DNA of 59,762 bases from positions 1-59,762 of the forward strand of contig JASBUL010000058.1 in assembly GCA_030147945.1 (NCBI GenBank), in the 5' to 3' direction. The notes beneath the pieces were generated by a model that was given only the letters and a program-made list of their open reading frames with translations, was not told the DNA's origin and did not search any database. Below are positions 51,606 to 59,762 of this stretch, piece by piece. Source of the stretch: Oceanococcus sp. (GTDB taxonomy: Bacteria; Pseudomonadota; Gammaproteobacteria; Nevskiales; Oceanococcaceae). Numbering within the stretch: the stretch's first letter is position 1; each line of letters begins with the position of its first letter. The translations under genes and the position numbers were made by a program.

Positions 51606-52085
51606 TTAGTGATCCTGGCCATCGGCATGCACATGGCCATGCTCGAGTTCCTGCGCGGTGGCTTCACGCACGTCGGTGACGGCGATGTCGAAATGCAGGT
51701 TCTGGCCGGCCAGATCGTGATTGCCATCCACGGTGACCTGGCTGTCTTCAACCGCAGCGATCCGGACCAGCATCGGGCCCTGGGCGCTGTCAGCCTGAAA
51801 ACGCATGCCGACTTCCAGGGTGTCGATGCCCTGGAATGCTTCGCGCGGCACGACCTGGACCAGCTCCGGGCGGTGCGGGCCGTAGCCCTCATCCGGGCTG
51901 ACCGTGACCTGGAAGCTGTCGCCTGAACTGCGACCGGTCATTTCCTTCTCCAGACCCGCGACGATCTGATTGTGCCCATGCAGGTATGCCATGGGTTCGC
52001 GACCGGAGGAGGTGTCGACGGTTTCACCGGCGTCGTTGCGCAAGGTGTAGTCAAAGCTTACGACGGTGTTGTCGGCAATTTGCAT
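51606..52085 (-). CDS. slyD: SlyD-type FKBP peptidyl-prolyl isomerase
   Basis: SlyD is a proline isomerase and chaperone that also binds nickel. The 159-aa protein has the split FKBP domain (VVSFDYTLRNDAGETVDTSS, AYLHGHNQIVAGLEKEMTG). An inserted chaperone flap carries VTVSPDEGYGPHRPELVQVV. A short C-terminal tail has HGHVHADGQDH; this His-rich tail is much shorter than in E. coli SlyD, so metal storage may be reduced. It is transcribed away from the mannosyltransferase gene's end on the same strand. Confidence 0.93.
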   Translation of the reverse strand: MQIADNTVVSFDYTLRNDAGETVDTSSGREPMAYLHGHNQIVAGLEKEMTGRSSGDSFQVTVSPDEGYGPHRPELVQVVPREAFQGIDTLEVGMRFQADSAQGPMLVRIAAVEDSQVTVDGNHDLAGQNLHFDIAVTDVREATAQELEHGHVHADGQDH

Positions 52086-52151
52086 CGTGTATTCCGTTTA
52101 CGGCGGGTCAGGGTAACGCGGATGACGCTTCGCGCCCAAACTGACCTGTCG

Positions 52152-53291
52152 CTAGAACGCCCAGTGACCGTGGGCAAATTCGATCGCCATGGTGGTGAAG
52201 ATGGCCAGACACAGCACATCCATTGCAGCGCGCAGCCAGGCTGTGCGTGCCAGCTCGGCCATCAGGATGAACAGCGGGAAGATCACCAGAATGTAGCGCG
52301 GTAGACTCAGCGCCCAGCCGGTGCTGGTCATCAGCAGCAAGTTGCTGGCTGACCACAGGCCTGGGCCAACGCCAAGGCGCCAGAAGGCGAAGATGCTGGC
52401 GATCAGGCCCAGTGCCACCGCAGCGAGCTCGAACACGCCCATGGTCCAGTAGCGGCTTTTGTCCCACTCCAGGCGTTGCCACAGTTCGGCCAGTGCGGTC
52501 AGTGGTGTGCCCGGGGCCTTGTGCCAGTGACCACGTTGCACCTCCAGAAAGTGCAGGGCGTTGTCGTACAGCCACCAGTTGATGGCCAGGTATACGGCCA
52601 GGCCGCAGGGTATCAATGCGGTCCACAGCCAGGCCGGATCAAAGCGCCGCTGCTGCCACCACAGGCGCATGATCTCCCAGCCCACAACCAGGCCGATCAG
52701 CATGCCGTTGATACGGGTGGCGCACAGCAACATGCCAAGACCGCCAACCAGCAGCCAGCGCTGATGGATCAGGGCCACCCACAACCACAGCAATGTGGCC
52801 ATGAACAGCGCCTCGGTATAGCCGATATGCAGGAAGTAGGCGGTGGGAAAGATCAGCAGGTACCACACCGCGCGATCGGCTGTTTCGACGTCGCGATAGT
52901 GGCGGACCAGCTGGTGCAGGGCGACGCACGCAGCCAGGGCACTGAACAGCGAGATCAGCAGTGCGCTCATATAGACGTCGCCAGTGAGCAGCGTCAGCAC
53001 CCGGATCAGGGCCGGGTAGGCGGGAAAGAACACGATGAACAGGCCCAGCTCGCCATGATTGCTGTAGCCGTGGCGGGCCAGATCAAGGTAATGCGGTGTG
53101 TCCCAGCGGTTCCACATGGCAAAGCTTTGCCACAGCGAGCCGGTCTGGCTGTTGTTGATGATTTCCACCGACCAGATGCCCAGCAGCCAGACCAGTACAT
53201 GGGTGATCGCAAGCAGTGTCAGGCTGAGACCCAGTGCGCGCCACAGCGCCGGGTGGCGGCGCGTCAGCGTACTTGGCGTCAACCCGGTCAT
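52152..53291 (-). CDS. PIG-V-like GT-C mannosyltransferase family membrane protein
   Basis: The 379-aa protein has about ten hydrophobic helices and the first-loop motif FAMWNRWDTPHYLDLARHGY near residues 57-76. This matches the PIG-V/GPI mannosyltransferase 2-like family (RWDxxHY). Members use polyprenyl-phosphate mannose. Bacteria lack GPI anchors, so the acceptor here is unknown. FIVFFPAYPALIRVLTLLTG and a TAYFLHIGYTEALFM segment also fit the family. It lies between the QueD-like tandem gene (10 bp upstream) and slyD, and may be cotranscribed with the former. Confidence 0.85.
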   Translation of the reverse strand: MTGLTPSTLTRRHPALWRALGLSLTLLAITHVLVWLLGIWSVEIINNSQTGSLWQSFAMWNRWDTPHYLDLARHGYSNHGELGLFIVFFPAYPALIRVLTLLTGDVYMSALLISLFSALAACVALHQLVRHYRDVETADRAVWYLLIFPTAYFLHIGYTEALFMATLLWLWVALIHQRWLLVGGLGMLLCATRINGMLIGLVVGWEIMRLWWQQRRFDPAWLWTALIPCGLAVYLAINWWLYDNALHFLEVQRGHWHKAPGTPLTALAELWQRLEWDKSRYWTMGVFELAAVALGLIASIFAFWRLGVGPGLWSASNLLLMTSTGWALSLPRYILVIFPLFILMAELARTAWLRAAMDVLCLAIFTTMAIEFAHGHWAF

Positions 53292-53301
53292 GGCCTCGGT
53301 A

Positions 53302-54159
53302 TCAGGGTTGCGGTTTGAGTTCGGCGCAGCTGTGCGCGCCCTTACCGATGCCTTCGAAGGCGCGACATTCTATGCGTCGCCCCGGGAGCTGGCGGGCGAT
53401 GGCGCGGGCCATGTGGGCGGTGATGTGCTCGACCGTGGGTTCGGCTTCAATCGGGCAACTGCGGTTTTGAGGCAGTTCCAGCTCGAATGCGCCCTGGCTG
53501 GCTTGATAGGCATAGCGGTGGCGGCTGCCACTGATGCTCAGATGTTCCTCCGAGCCGATGTAGCGGCCGTCGAAGCGCTGTTGCCAGTCCGTTTCCAACT
53601 GGTGATGGCGCTCGCCGTCCACCTGGATATCAAGCCGTGCCCGGTGGCCGTGTGCCATGCGTTGGCAGTTGCCGCTGTGCTGGCGCAGGCCGTGGCAGTA
53701 GCGGTACGGACCCTGGTGGTGGGCCGGGCTGAGGGTCAGGTTCAGGTCGGTGATGTTGTCTGGCAACAGCGCGCGTAATGGACCGGCCAGCGTGGCAGCC
53801 AGATGCCCAGCATCAATCGTCGGGGTGTCGAGCAGGGCGAAGCTGCTGAACGGGGCCTGGTAGTGCCACTCTTCGCCGGCGCCATTGCGCAGGCTGATGG
53901 TGCTGTGTCCGCTTTGGTTGTGCAGGTCTGCGGCCTGTGCGGCATTGAGCAGCAGGCGGTGATCGATCTGCTCGTCCAGGGCCTGTTTGAGCACACTTTT
54001 GACCACACCGAAATCACACAGCATGCCGTTGTCAGCCAGCTCGCCGGCCAGTTCGGCGTCGACCCGCCAGCTTTCCCCGATCAGACCCTGCAGCGGATCG
54101 AACCAGGCGCAGTCAAGGTGGGTGAAGTCGGCAATGAATAGGCGGGTTTCGAGTTTCAT
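53302..54159 (-). CDS. tandem 6-pyruvoyl-tetrahydropterin synthase/QueD-like protein
   Basis: The 285-aa protein appears to contain two T-fold QueD-like halves. The first (about 1-140) has ADFTHLDCAWF, DFGVVKSVLKQ and IDHRLLLN, but LIGESWRV in place of the zinc HGH motif. The second (about 150-285) has CHGLRQHSGNC, AHGHRARLDIQV and EAEPTVEHITAHMARAI, but no DH-x3-LN motif. Active-site parts are thus split between halves. Family enzymes act on dihydroneopterin triphosphate; a catalytic role here is unproven. I favour ATG 54159; ATG 54168 is an alternative. Confidence 0.75.
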   Translation of the reverse strand: MKLETRLFIADFTHLDCAWFDPLQGLIGESWRVDAELAGELADNGMLCDFGVVKSVLKQALDEQIDHRLLLNAAQAADLHNQSGHSTISLRNGAGEEWHYQAPFSSFALLDTPTIDAGHLAATLAGPLRALLPDNITDLNLTLSPAHHQGPYRYCHGLRQHSGNCQRMAHGHRARLDIQVDGERHHQLETDWQQRFDGRYIGSEEHLSISGSRHRYAYQASQGAFELELPQNRSCPIEAEPTVEHITAHMARAIARQLPGRRIECRAFEGIGKGAHSCAELKPQP

Positions 54160-54310
54160 CGCTGGCATTTTACGCCGCCTTGTGCGTGCCGGTCACAGAA
54201 CCCGCGGTGGTGCGCGGGCACCGCGGTGTTCGAAACGGGTAAAATCGCCCGCCTCGAAGGCCGGATGTGCACACATGTTCACTGTCCGGGTGATTTTCAG
54301 CAGGACATTC

Positions 54311-55426
54311 ATGACTCAGATTTCCCGACTTCAAGGCGCCGGACCGCACCGACTGCAGCGCTCCCTGCGTCTGCTGCGCAATGCGCACGATCGTGTACGT
54401 CACAGCGCCCGGCTCAATCAGGCCGGGCAGACCCCTTACGAGGTCATCGCGCGCCACGACATCATCAGCCTGCGCCACTATCCCGGTGCTGCCGACAAGG
54501 CCCTGACACCGCTGGTGATCGTGCCGCCGCTGGCGGTCAATATGCTGATCTACGATCTGTTTCCGCAGCGCTCGCTGGTGCGGCATCTGCGCGATCAGGG
54601 TTTCCCGCTGTATCTGATCGACTGGGGGCGTCCCACGCGTGCCCATGCGCACTGGCGGTTCGCCGACTATCTGCAGGATTTCCTGCCGCGCATGCTGGAT
54701 GAAGTGCGCCGCCACAGTGGGCAGCAGGAGCTTTCCCTGCACGGCTGGAGTCTGGGCGCGATGTTCAGCTACGCCTATGCCGCTCTGGGTGATCCGCATG
54801 TCCGCAACCTGGTGTTGCTGGGGCCGCCATGCGACTACCACGCGCCCGGCGGGGTGAGTTTTCAGAATCGTCTGGTCTCGCGCCAGATGAAGCAGATTCG
54901 CCGCCTGACCGGCTGGCGCATCCATGCCAGTCGTCCGGTCCTGTGGCATGTGCCGGGCTGGGCCAATGCCATGGCCTTCAAGCTGGCCAGCCCGGCCGGC
55001 ACCCTGCGGGGCTATACCGCTTTGCTGGGACGGCTGGATGACCGCGATTACGTTAGCGAACACGCCACCCACGGTGCTTTTCTGGATGACATGGTGGCCT
55101 ATCCCGGCGGCGTCATGCAGGACATCGTGCAATACCTGATGACCGACAATGTGCTGGCCGCAGGGCGTCTGCCGATTGCCCAGTGCAAGGCCAGCCTGGC
55201 CGATGTGAAGGCCAATGTGCTGATTGTGGTTGGCGACAAGGACCCGATCGTCACACCGGCGGCGAGTCGCCATCTGATCGGTCTGATGCCGCAGGCCGAG
55301 GCCGAGTTGCTGGAGGCGCCCGGCGGGCATATGAGCATAGTCAGTGGCAGTCAGGCGCCGCACGCCATCTGGACGCCCGCGGCGGCGTGGCTGCGTGAGC
55401 GCAGCACGGTGAGGCGCGCGGCGTGA
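54311..55426 (+). CDS. PhaC-like alpha/beta hydrolase with serine nucleophile
   Basis: The 371-aa protein resembles class III PHA synthases in order and sequence: PLVIVPPLAVNMLIYDLFPQ, FPLYLIDWGRP and DYLQDFLPRMLDEVRRHSG. The nucleophile box is GWSLG (Ser147), whereas true PHA synthases have cysteine in G-x-C-x-G. The other triad members fit VVGDKDPIVTP (Asp) and APGGHMSIV (His). It may be a hydrolase or acyltransferase derived from PhaC. AGGA lies five bases before ATG 54311; an in-frame ATG at 54275 is an alternative. It overlaps the DUF2798 gene by 4 bp. Confidence 0.8.
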   Translation: MTQISRLQGAGPHRLQRSLRLLRNAHDRVRHSARLNQAGQTPYEVIARHDIISLRHYPGAADKALTPLVIVPPLAVNMLIYDLFPQRSLVRHLRDQGFPLYLIDWGRPTRAHAHWRFADYLQDFLPRMLDEVRRHSGQQELSLHGWSLGAMFSYAYAALGDPHVRNLVLLGPPCDYHAPGGVSFQNRLVSRQMKQIRRLTGWRIHASRPVLWHVPGWANAMAFKLASPAGTLRGYTALLGRLDDRDYVSEHATHGAFLDDMVAYPGGVMQDIVQYLMTDNVLAAGRLPIAQCKASLADVKANVLIVVGDKDPIVTPAASRHLIGLMPQAEAELLEAPGGHMSIVSGSQAPHAIWTPAAAWLRERSTVRRAA

Positions 55427-55650
55427 TACCCCAGCGTTACAGCGCTTATGCCTTCTCGTTTTTCATGTCCCTGCTGATGTCGGGGATCATGTCGCTGGTG
55501 ATTTCGTTGTTCAACGTGGGCTGGGTCGATGGCATCGCCATGATCTGGCTCAAGGCCTGGGCCTTTGCTTTTGCGGTCGCGTTTCCGACCATCATTGCGG
55601 TGACCCCGCTGGTGCGCAAGCTGGTTGCGCTGGTGGTGCGGCCCGACTGA
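55423..55650 (+). CDS. DUF2798 family small membrane protein
   Basis: The 75-aa protein has two membrane helices (FSFFMSLLMSGIMSLVISLF near 12-31 and AWAFAFAVAFPTIIAVTPLV) and a C-terminal RKL motif, matching DUF2798. The function of this family is unknown. Its GTG start overlaps the stop of the PhaC-like gene (GTGA), so translation is coupled. Confidence 0.87.
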   Translation: MIPQRYSAYAFSFFMSLLMSGIMSLVISLFNVGWVDGIAMIWLKAWAFAFAVAFPTIIAVTPLVRKLVALVVRPD

Positions 55651-55657
55651 ACGAGCC

Positions 55658-55689
55658 AACGCTCCGGCGCGCGTTGCGGCCGGAGCGTT
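55658..55689. terminator. bidirectional hairpin between DUF2798 and desaturase genes
   Basis: A perfect 11-bp stem (AACGCTCCGGC 55658-55668 with its complement 55679-55689) and 10-base loop lie in the 49-bp gap between convergent genes. T-runs are very short. Confidence 0.6.
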
Positions 55690-55699
55690 AATGTACTGA

Positions 55700-56806
55700 T
55701 CAGGCGGCGGCGGTGCTGGCGGTCCGTTGCGCCGTGGCCTTGCCGGTGAAACGGTTGCCCCGCAAAAAGGTGCCGGTGTCGTTGAAACGCACACCCATTT
55801 CACGCATCACCTTGTGCGCCGTCGGTGCTGTCCACTGACGGATGTAGAACGGTTCCTTGACCACGAAGTGATGGATCGCATGGGTGCTGCCGAAATTGAA
55901 GCAGAACAGCTGGAACGGCAGCATCCACCAAGGGTTGAGCACCTGGGTCTGCTGCATGATGTTGCCGTCCTCCACATCACCGTAGTAGTGCATGTTGGAA
56001 CTGACGAAATGCAGGCAGAAGGTGCGCAGAAAGCTCGGCAGCATCCAGGTTACGGCCAGAAAGTTGAGCACGCCCACGGTGGAAGCGGCCCAGCCGGACA
56101 GTTGCAGTGGCTGGCCGATCGCCACGGCGCCCAGGGCCACGGCGTGATACGCCAGCCAGCCGTGCCAGGCCAGGTAGTACAGGTTGCCCAGCGGGAAGTA
56201 AGCGCGACGCTGCTCTTTGATCAGGGCATTGAGTTCGCGTTTGTCCTTGGGGTTTTGGGCGGCAATGTAGGCACGCACCATTTTGTAAGTGCTTTTGGGT
56301 CGCAGGTAGATCGCCAGCATGTTGTCGCCGGTCATCAGCAGACGCTTCAAGCCCCAGCGCTCGCCATTGGTGATGCCGCGCTCTTCCAGATCCGATTCGG
56401 TGCCGGAATGCTTGTGGTGGTGCAGGTGCACGCGGCGACGGACCAGCGGGCTGACCGTGCTGGGCCGCGCGATCCAGCCGATGATCAGCATCAGCGTATT
56501 GATCCGGGGGCGCTTACGGAAATACATTAGATGGATCAGATCATGCTCCAGTTCATGAATGAACGAGGCAAAGATCGCCACCATCGGAATGCACAACCAC
56601 CAGGCCACAAGACCCAGGTAGTAGGCATAGGCGGTGCCCAGCATGCCGGCCACTGAGAGCAGCATGATGGTCACGCCGATGGCATCCTGATGTTTCAGCC
56701 ACGGGTGGCGGGCACGCAGGTCCTGACCGGCTTGCAGCACGACCTGCTTGATTCGCGCGGTTTTCTCCGCGTCGCTCATTTGATCCACGGGTTTGTTGGA
56801 CGACAT
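55700..56806 (-). CDS. membrane fatty acid desaturase
   Basis: The 368-aa protein is a di-iron membrane desaturase/hydroxylase. The three histidine boxes are HELEHDLIH (84-92), HLHHHKHSG (127-135) and HAIHHF near residue 320. Membrane helices lie at about 43-80 and 205-265. Position of the double bond and the acyl carrier cannot be told. GGAGA precedes ATG 56806. It is divergent from the AraC-family gene, which is the obvious candidate regulator. Confidence 0.9.
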   Translation of the reverse strand: MSSNKPVDQMSDAEKTARIKQVVLQAGQDLRARHPWLKHQDAIGVTIMLLSVAGMLGTAYAYYLGLVAWWLCIPMVAIFASFIHELEHDLIHLMYFRKRPRINTLMLIIGWIARPSTVSPLVRRRVHLHHHKHSGTESDLEERGITNGERWGLKRLLMTGDNMLAIYLRPKSTYKMVRAYIAAQNPKDKRELNALIKEQRRAYFPLGNLYYLAWHGWLAYHAVALGAVAIGQPLQLSGWAASTVGVLNFLAVTWMLPSFLRTFCLHFVSSNMHYYGDVEDGNIMQQTQVLNPWWMLPFQLFCFNFGSTHAIHHFVVKEPFYIRQWTAPTAHKVMREMGVRFNDTGTFLRGNRFTGKATAQRTASTAAA

Positions 56807-56915
56807 TGCGTTTGTCTCCACATTGGTTTGCAATGGAAACAAGCGTAGACAAACCACAAGCCGGTCGCGCGGCTGTGCGCGCCAAATTATTGTCCCGAGA
56901 CGACACCACGCGGTT

Positions 56916-57923
56916 ATGACTTCTCATGCCACCTCTCTGAGCAGTTGGTCAGCGGCGATCAAGGCCTGCCTTGATGAGCGCGGGCTCGACAGCACCGCAC
57001 TGTTCGCCCAAGCCGGCCTGGACATGGCTTTGTTGGCCGACCCCAAGGCGCGTTATCCGCTGGATGCGACGACCCGCCTGTGGGCCTTGGCCATTGAAGC
57101 CACCGGCGATGAAGCGCTGGGTCTGAGCGTGGCCCGGCATGTGCGTCAGACCACCTTCCATGCGTTGGGTTACGCGGTGATGGCCAGTGCCACACTGGCC
57201 GGCGCGTTCGAGCGCATGGTGCGTTACTTCCGCGTGGTCACCGATGCCGGTGAGTTGTCCTGTGGGCCGTGCGAACACGGTTATTGCTACCGCATTTCAC
57301 CGTTGCCAGGCAGCCAGCAACCCGCTGATGCGTCGCTGGACGCCTTCATGGCCGTGGTGATGCGCACCTGCCGGGCGTTGGCCGGGCGTGATGTGGTGCC
57401 AAAGGCGGTGCACTTCCGGCGTCCGCCTCCGACCGATCCGGGACCGTACGAGCGTTTGTTTCGCGGGCCGGTGGCGTTCGCGCAGGCACAGACGGAAATC
57501 GTTTTCGATCACGCTGTGGTGCTGGCCCCGTTGCCCTACGGCAATGACGAACTGGCCCGCCACAACGATGAAATCCTGACCCGTCTGCTGGCGCAACAAC
57601 AGCGCGAAAGCGTGCCCGCGCGGGTGCAGGGCTTGATCGCCCAGCGGCTCAAGGACGGTGAGCCGTCACCCGAGGCGATTGCTGGCGAGCTGCATCTGAG
57701 CCTGCGTCAGTTGCAGCGCAAGCTCAAGGAGGAGGGCACCAGTTTTCGTGACATCCTCGACGCCACCCGCCACGAACTGGCCTGCCGTTATCTCGCTGAC
57801 GAGCATTACAGTCTCAGCGAAATCACCTGGCTGCTCGGCTTTGGCGAAACTTCCAGTTTTACCCGCGCATTCAAGCGCTGGGAGGGCATGACGCCAGGGG
57901 TATGGCGGCGCCGCGACTGCTAA
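56916..57923 (+). CDS. AraC family transcriptional regulator
   Basis: The 335-aa protein has an N-terminal ligand-binding domain of the Arabinose_bd type (PF12625-like), for example DEALGLSVARHVRQTTFHAL near residues 69-88. The C-terminal AraC double helix-turn-helix includes AGELHLSLRQLQRKLKEEGT and FGETSSFTRAFKRWEGMTPG. Related regulators respond to lipid-like or amino acid effectors. Divergence from the desaturase suggests control of membrane fluidity genes; this is inference. ATG 56916 is chosen from the domain start; no strong ribosome site. gltX follows closely. Confidence 0.92.
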   Translation: MTSHATSLSSWSAAIKACLDERGLDSTALFAQAGLDMALLADPKARYPLDATTRLWALAIEATGDEALGLSVARHVRQTTFHALGYAVMASATLAGAFERMVRYFRVVTDAGELSCGPCEHGYCYRISPLPGSQQPADASLDAFMAVVMRTCRALAGRDVVPKAVHFRRPPPTDPGPYERLFRGPVAFAQAQTEIVFDHAVVLAPLPYGNDELARHNDEILTRLLAQQQRESVPARVQGLIAQRLKDGEPSPEAIAGELHLSLRQLQRKLKEEGTSFRDILDATRHELACRYLADEHYSLSEITWLLGFGETSSFTRAFKRWEGMTPGVWRRRDC

Positions 57924-57954
57924 ACTATGCGGCTGTTTGTCCAGCCTTACTCGC

Positions 57955-59361
57955 ATGTCGGTCATTACCCGTTTCCCGCCCAGCCCCACCGGTTATCTGC
58001 ATCTTGGTGGCGCACGCACCGCCCTGTTCAACTACCTCTATGCGCGCCAGAGTCAGGGCAAGATGATCCTGCGCATCGAAGACACCGACCGCGAGCGTTC
58101 CACTGAAGAATCGGTTCAGGCCATATTCGATGGCATGAACTGGCTCGGTCTTGAACATGATGAAGGGCCGTACTTCCAGACCCAGCGTTTCGAGCGCTAC
58201 AAAGAGGTGATTCAGCAGCTGCTTGATCAGGGCGAAGCCTACCCGTGCTTCTGCTCGCGTGAACGGCTCGACAAGCTGCGTGAGGAGCAGATGGAGCGCG
58301 GCGACAAGCCCCGTTATGACGGACATTGTCGCGGGCTGGAAACCTTCGATGTGGATGCCGATGCGGTGATCCGCTTCAAGAACCCGCAAAGCGGTACGGT
58401 GGCCTGGGATGATCTGGTCAAAGGGCGCATCGAGATCTCCAACGACGAGCTCGACGATCTGATCATCGCGCGCAGCGATGGCAGCCCCACCTACAATCTG
58501 ACCGTGGTGGTGGATGACATGGACATGGGCATTACCCATGTGATCCGTGGCGATGATCATGTCAACAACACACCCCGTCAGCTCAACATTCTGGATGCCC
58601 TGGAAGCCGATCGGCCGCACTACGCGCACGTGCCGATGATTCTGGGCAGCGACGGTGCACGCCTGTCCAAACGACATGGCGCGGTGTCGGTCATGGCCTA
58701 CCGTGAGGAAGGTTATCTGCCCCAGGCCATGCTCAACTATCTGGTGCGTCTGGGCTGGTCGCACGGTGATCAGGAGATTTTTTCGCTTGACGAGATGATC
58801 GAGAAGTTCGACCTGCGTCATGTGCAGAAAGCCGCTGCGCGCTTTGACGCGGACAAGCTGAAATGGATCAACCAGCACTACATCAAGGCCAGTGACCCTG
58901 CTGATCTGGTTGATGAATATCTGTGGCACATGGGCCGTCTCGGTACCGATACGACAGCCGGCCCGGCAGCGGTCGAGGTTATTCGCGCGCATCAGGAGCG
59001 GGCCAAAACCCTGCTCGAAATGGCCCAGAGCACGCAGTTCTATTTCCAGGCGCCAAACCAGTATCAGGACAAGGACGTCAAAAAGCATTTCAAGACACAG
59101 ACTGCCGATATTCTGGCCGCCCTGCTGGAGCGCAGCCGCGCGCTGCCACAGTGGAGCGGGCAGGCCATGCACGATGTGGTGCAGGCTGTGGCCGAACAAT
59201 TCGAGGTTGGCATGGGCAAGGTTGGTCAGCCGGTGCGTGTGGCCTTGTCCGGCGCGGGCAACACGCCGTCGCTGGATGTCACGCTGGATCTGGTCGGACG
59301 CGAGCAGGCCGAGGCCCGCCTGGCGGCCGCGATCGAGTGGATTCGCGCCAACATCGCATGA
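57955..59361 (+). CDS. gltX: glutamyl-tRNA synthetase
   Basis: The enzyme charges tRNA-Glu (and tRNA-Gln where GlnRS is missing). The 468-aa protein has the HIGH-like motif RFPPSPTGYLHLGGARTALF and a zinc-knuckle region with CFCSRERLDKL and YDGHCRG. The KMSKS-like motif is RLSKRHGAVSVM, followed by an anticodon-binding helical C-terminus (FDADKLKWINQHYIK). The ATG at 57955 gives the standard MSVITRFPPSP start. It overlaps the M23 peptidase gene start by 4 bp (ATGA). Confidence 0.97.
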   Translation: MSVITRFPPSPTGYLHLGGARTALFNYLYARQSQGKMILRIEDTDRERSTEESVQAIFDGMNWLGLEHDEGPYFQTQRFERYKEVIQQLLDQGEAYPCFCSRERLDKLREEQMERGDKPRYDGHCRGLETFDVDADAVIRFKNPQSGTVAWDDLVKGRIEISNDELDDLIIARSDGSPTYNLTVVVDDMDMGITHVIRGDDHVNNTPRQLNILDALEADRPHYAHVPMILGSDGARLSKRHGAVSVMAYREEGYLPQAMLNYLVRLGWSHGDQEIFSLDEMIEKFDLRHVQKAAARFDADKLKWINQHYIKASDPADLVDEYLWHMGRLGTDTTAGPAAVEVIRAHQERAKTLLEMAQSTQFYFQAPNQYQDKDVKKHFKTQTADILAALLERSRALPQWSGQAMHDVVQAVAEQFEVGMGKVGQPVRVALSGAGNTPSLDVTLDLVGREQAEARLAAAIEWIRANIA

Positions 59362-59762
59362 TCTGGCGTCTCGCCACGCTGTGTTTATTGTGGCTGGCAA
59401 GCCTGGCCGCGGCGGCTGAGCCTGTCGAACTGCGCGGGCCGCTGATGCAGGGCGGCCTGATCATCGGTCAGGCGCCTGCCGGCAGTCAGGTGCGTCTGGA
59501 TGGTCAGGCGTTGCGAGTCTCGCCACAGGGGAACTTCGTGTTCGGCCTGGGGCGTGATCACCCCACCCAGATTGAGCTGCGTGTGGTTTTGCCGGATGGT
59601 GCGCAGTGGCAGCGTCGTCTTAACATCGCCAGTCGCAGCTATCAGATCCAGCGTATTGATGGTTTGCCGCCAGGCAAAGTCTCACCGGATGCCGAGGCGC
59701 TCAAGCGCATCCGGGCTGAGGGCGCGCAGGTGGCCGGTGCACGCAAGACCGACGCAGCCCGG
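59358..59762 (+). CDS. M23 family peptidase, N-terminal part (runs off the window)
   Basis: The frame starts MIWRLATLCLLWLASLAAAA, a signal peptide, followed by ELRGPLMQGGLIIGQAPAGS and VRLDGQALRVSPQGNFVFGL. The later segment YQIQRIDGLPPGKVSPDAEA is typical of the N-terminal region of LytM/M23 peptidoglycan hydrolases. The catalytic HxGxD/HxH domain would lie beyond base 59762. It overlaps the gltX stop (ATGA), so translation is coupled to gltX. Family assignment rests on the N-terminal part only. Confidence 0.75.
   Translation, partial: MIWRLATLCLLWLASLAAAAEPVELRGPLMQGGLIIGQAPAGSQVRLDGQALRVSPQGNFVFGLGRDHPTQIELRVVLPDGAQWQRRLNIASRSYQIQRIDGLPPGKVSPDAEALKRIRAEGAQVAGARKTDAAR

Noticed and set aside
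54311..55426. true polyhydroxyalkanoate synthase
   Set aside because: The nucleophile is serine (GWSLG) and no phaE, phaA, phaB or phasin gene is close.
57925..59400. 491-codon open frame antisense to gltX
   Set aside because: gltX is certain by all motifs; long antisense frames are common in GC-rich genes. Similar frames antisense to fliE/fliF/fleQ (7241-8683), kstD (27498-28958), fliI and fliM/fliN were rejected for the same reason.
1..59762. tRNA, rRNA, CRISPR, integrase or prophage genes
   Set aside because: Gaps between genes were read for cloverleaf, repeat-spacer or att-like patterns and none was found.

Overview
The window looks like a chromosomal stretch of a GC-rich gammaproteobacterium. 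The evidence is a polar-type flagellar cluster run by RpoN and FleQ, an EpmA/EpmB/EF-P set, and genes for steroid and fatty-acid chemistry (a HsaA-like monooxygenase, a KstD-like dehydrogenase, a fatty acid desaturase, an Mpo1-like protein, PF10118 metal-dependent hydrolases). The rpoN - lone receiver - fleQ order is also seen in xanthomonads. I lean towards a Nevskiales/Xanthomonadales-like lineage, but this is inference and no rRNA is present to settle it.

Bases 1-25830 hold late and middle flagellar genes. They run fliC, flaG, fliD, fliS, a 271-bp cruciform repeat, rpoN, a single-domain response regulator, fleQ, fliEFGHI, then fliJKLMNOPQR and flhB. Good sigma-54 sites lie before fliD, fliE and fliL, with a near-consensus site before fliJ. 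Sigma-28 sites lie before fliC and fliS. A 6.4-kb block of non-flagellar genes on both strands separates fliI from fliJ: NTF2-like, LysR, DoxX, glutathionyl-hydroquinone reductase, MAPEG, a putative hotdog protein, a PF10118 hydrolase and an MBL-fold lipoprotein-like hydrolase. flhA, flhF, fleN and fliA are not in the window.

Bases 25875-36263 hold a Cys-motif protein of unknown function, the HsaA-like and KstD-like pair, a FimX-like degenerate GGDEF/EAL protein behind epmB, the divergent efp-epmA pair, and a ZIP-like/ArsP fusion transporter.

Bases 36353-42570 hold seven tightly packed genes that I consider the main candidate for an undescribed system. They encode a single-pass membrane protein, two coiled-coil lipoproteins, a secreted Sel1-like protein, a MotA/TolQ/ExbB-type channel protein and two MotB-like proteins. 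In the two MotB-like proteins the usual peptidoglycan-binding domain is replaced by a von Willebrand A domain. The layout suggests an ion-driven envelope machine.

Bases 42597-59762 are mixed housekeeping and lipid genes: a BtuF-like binding protein, a thioesterase, an Mpo1-like protein, an AbgT transporter, ATP sulfurylase, an L,D-transpeptidase, a type-2 IleRS with a GXHH signature, SlyD, a PIG-V-like mannosyltransferase, a tandem QueD-like protein, a PhaC-like hydrolase with DUF2798, a desaturase divergent from an AraC regulator, gltX, and the start of an M23 peptidase gene. No rRNA, tRNA, CRISPR, prophage or transposase gene was seen.
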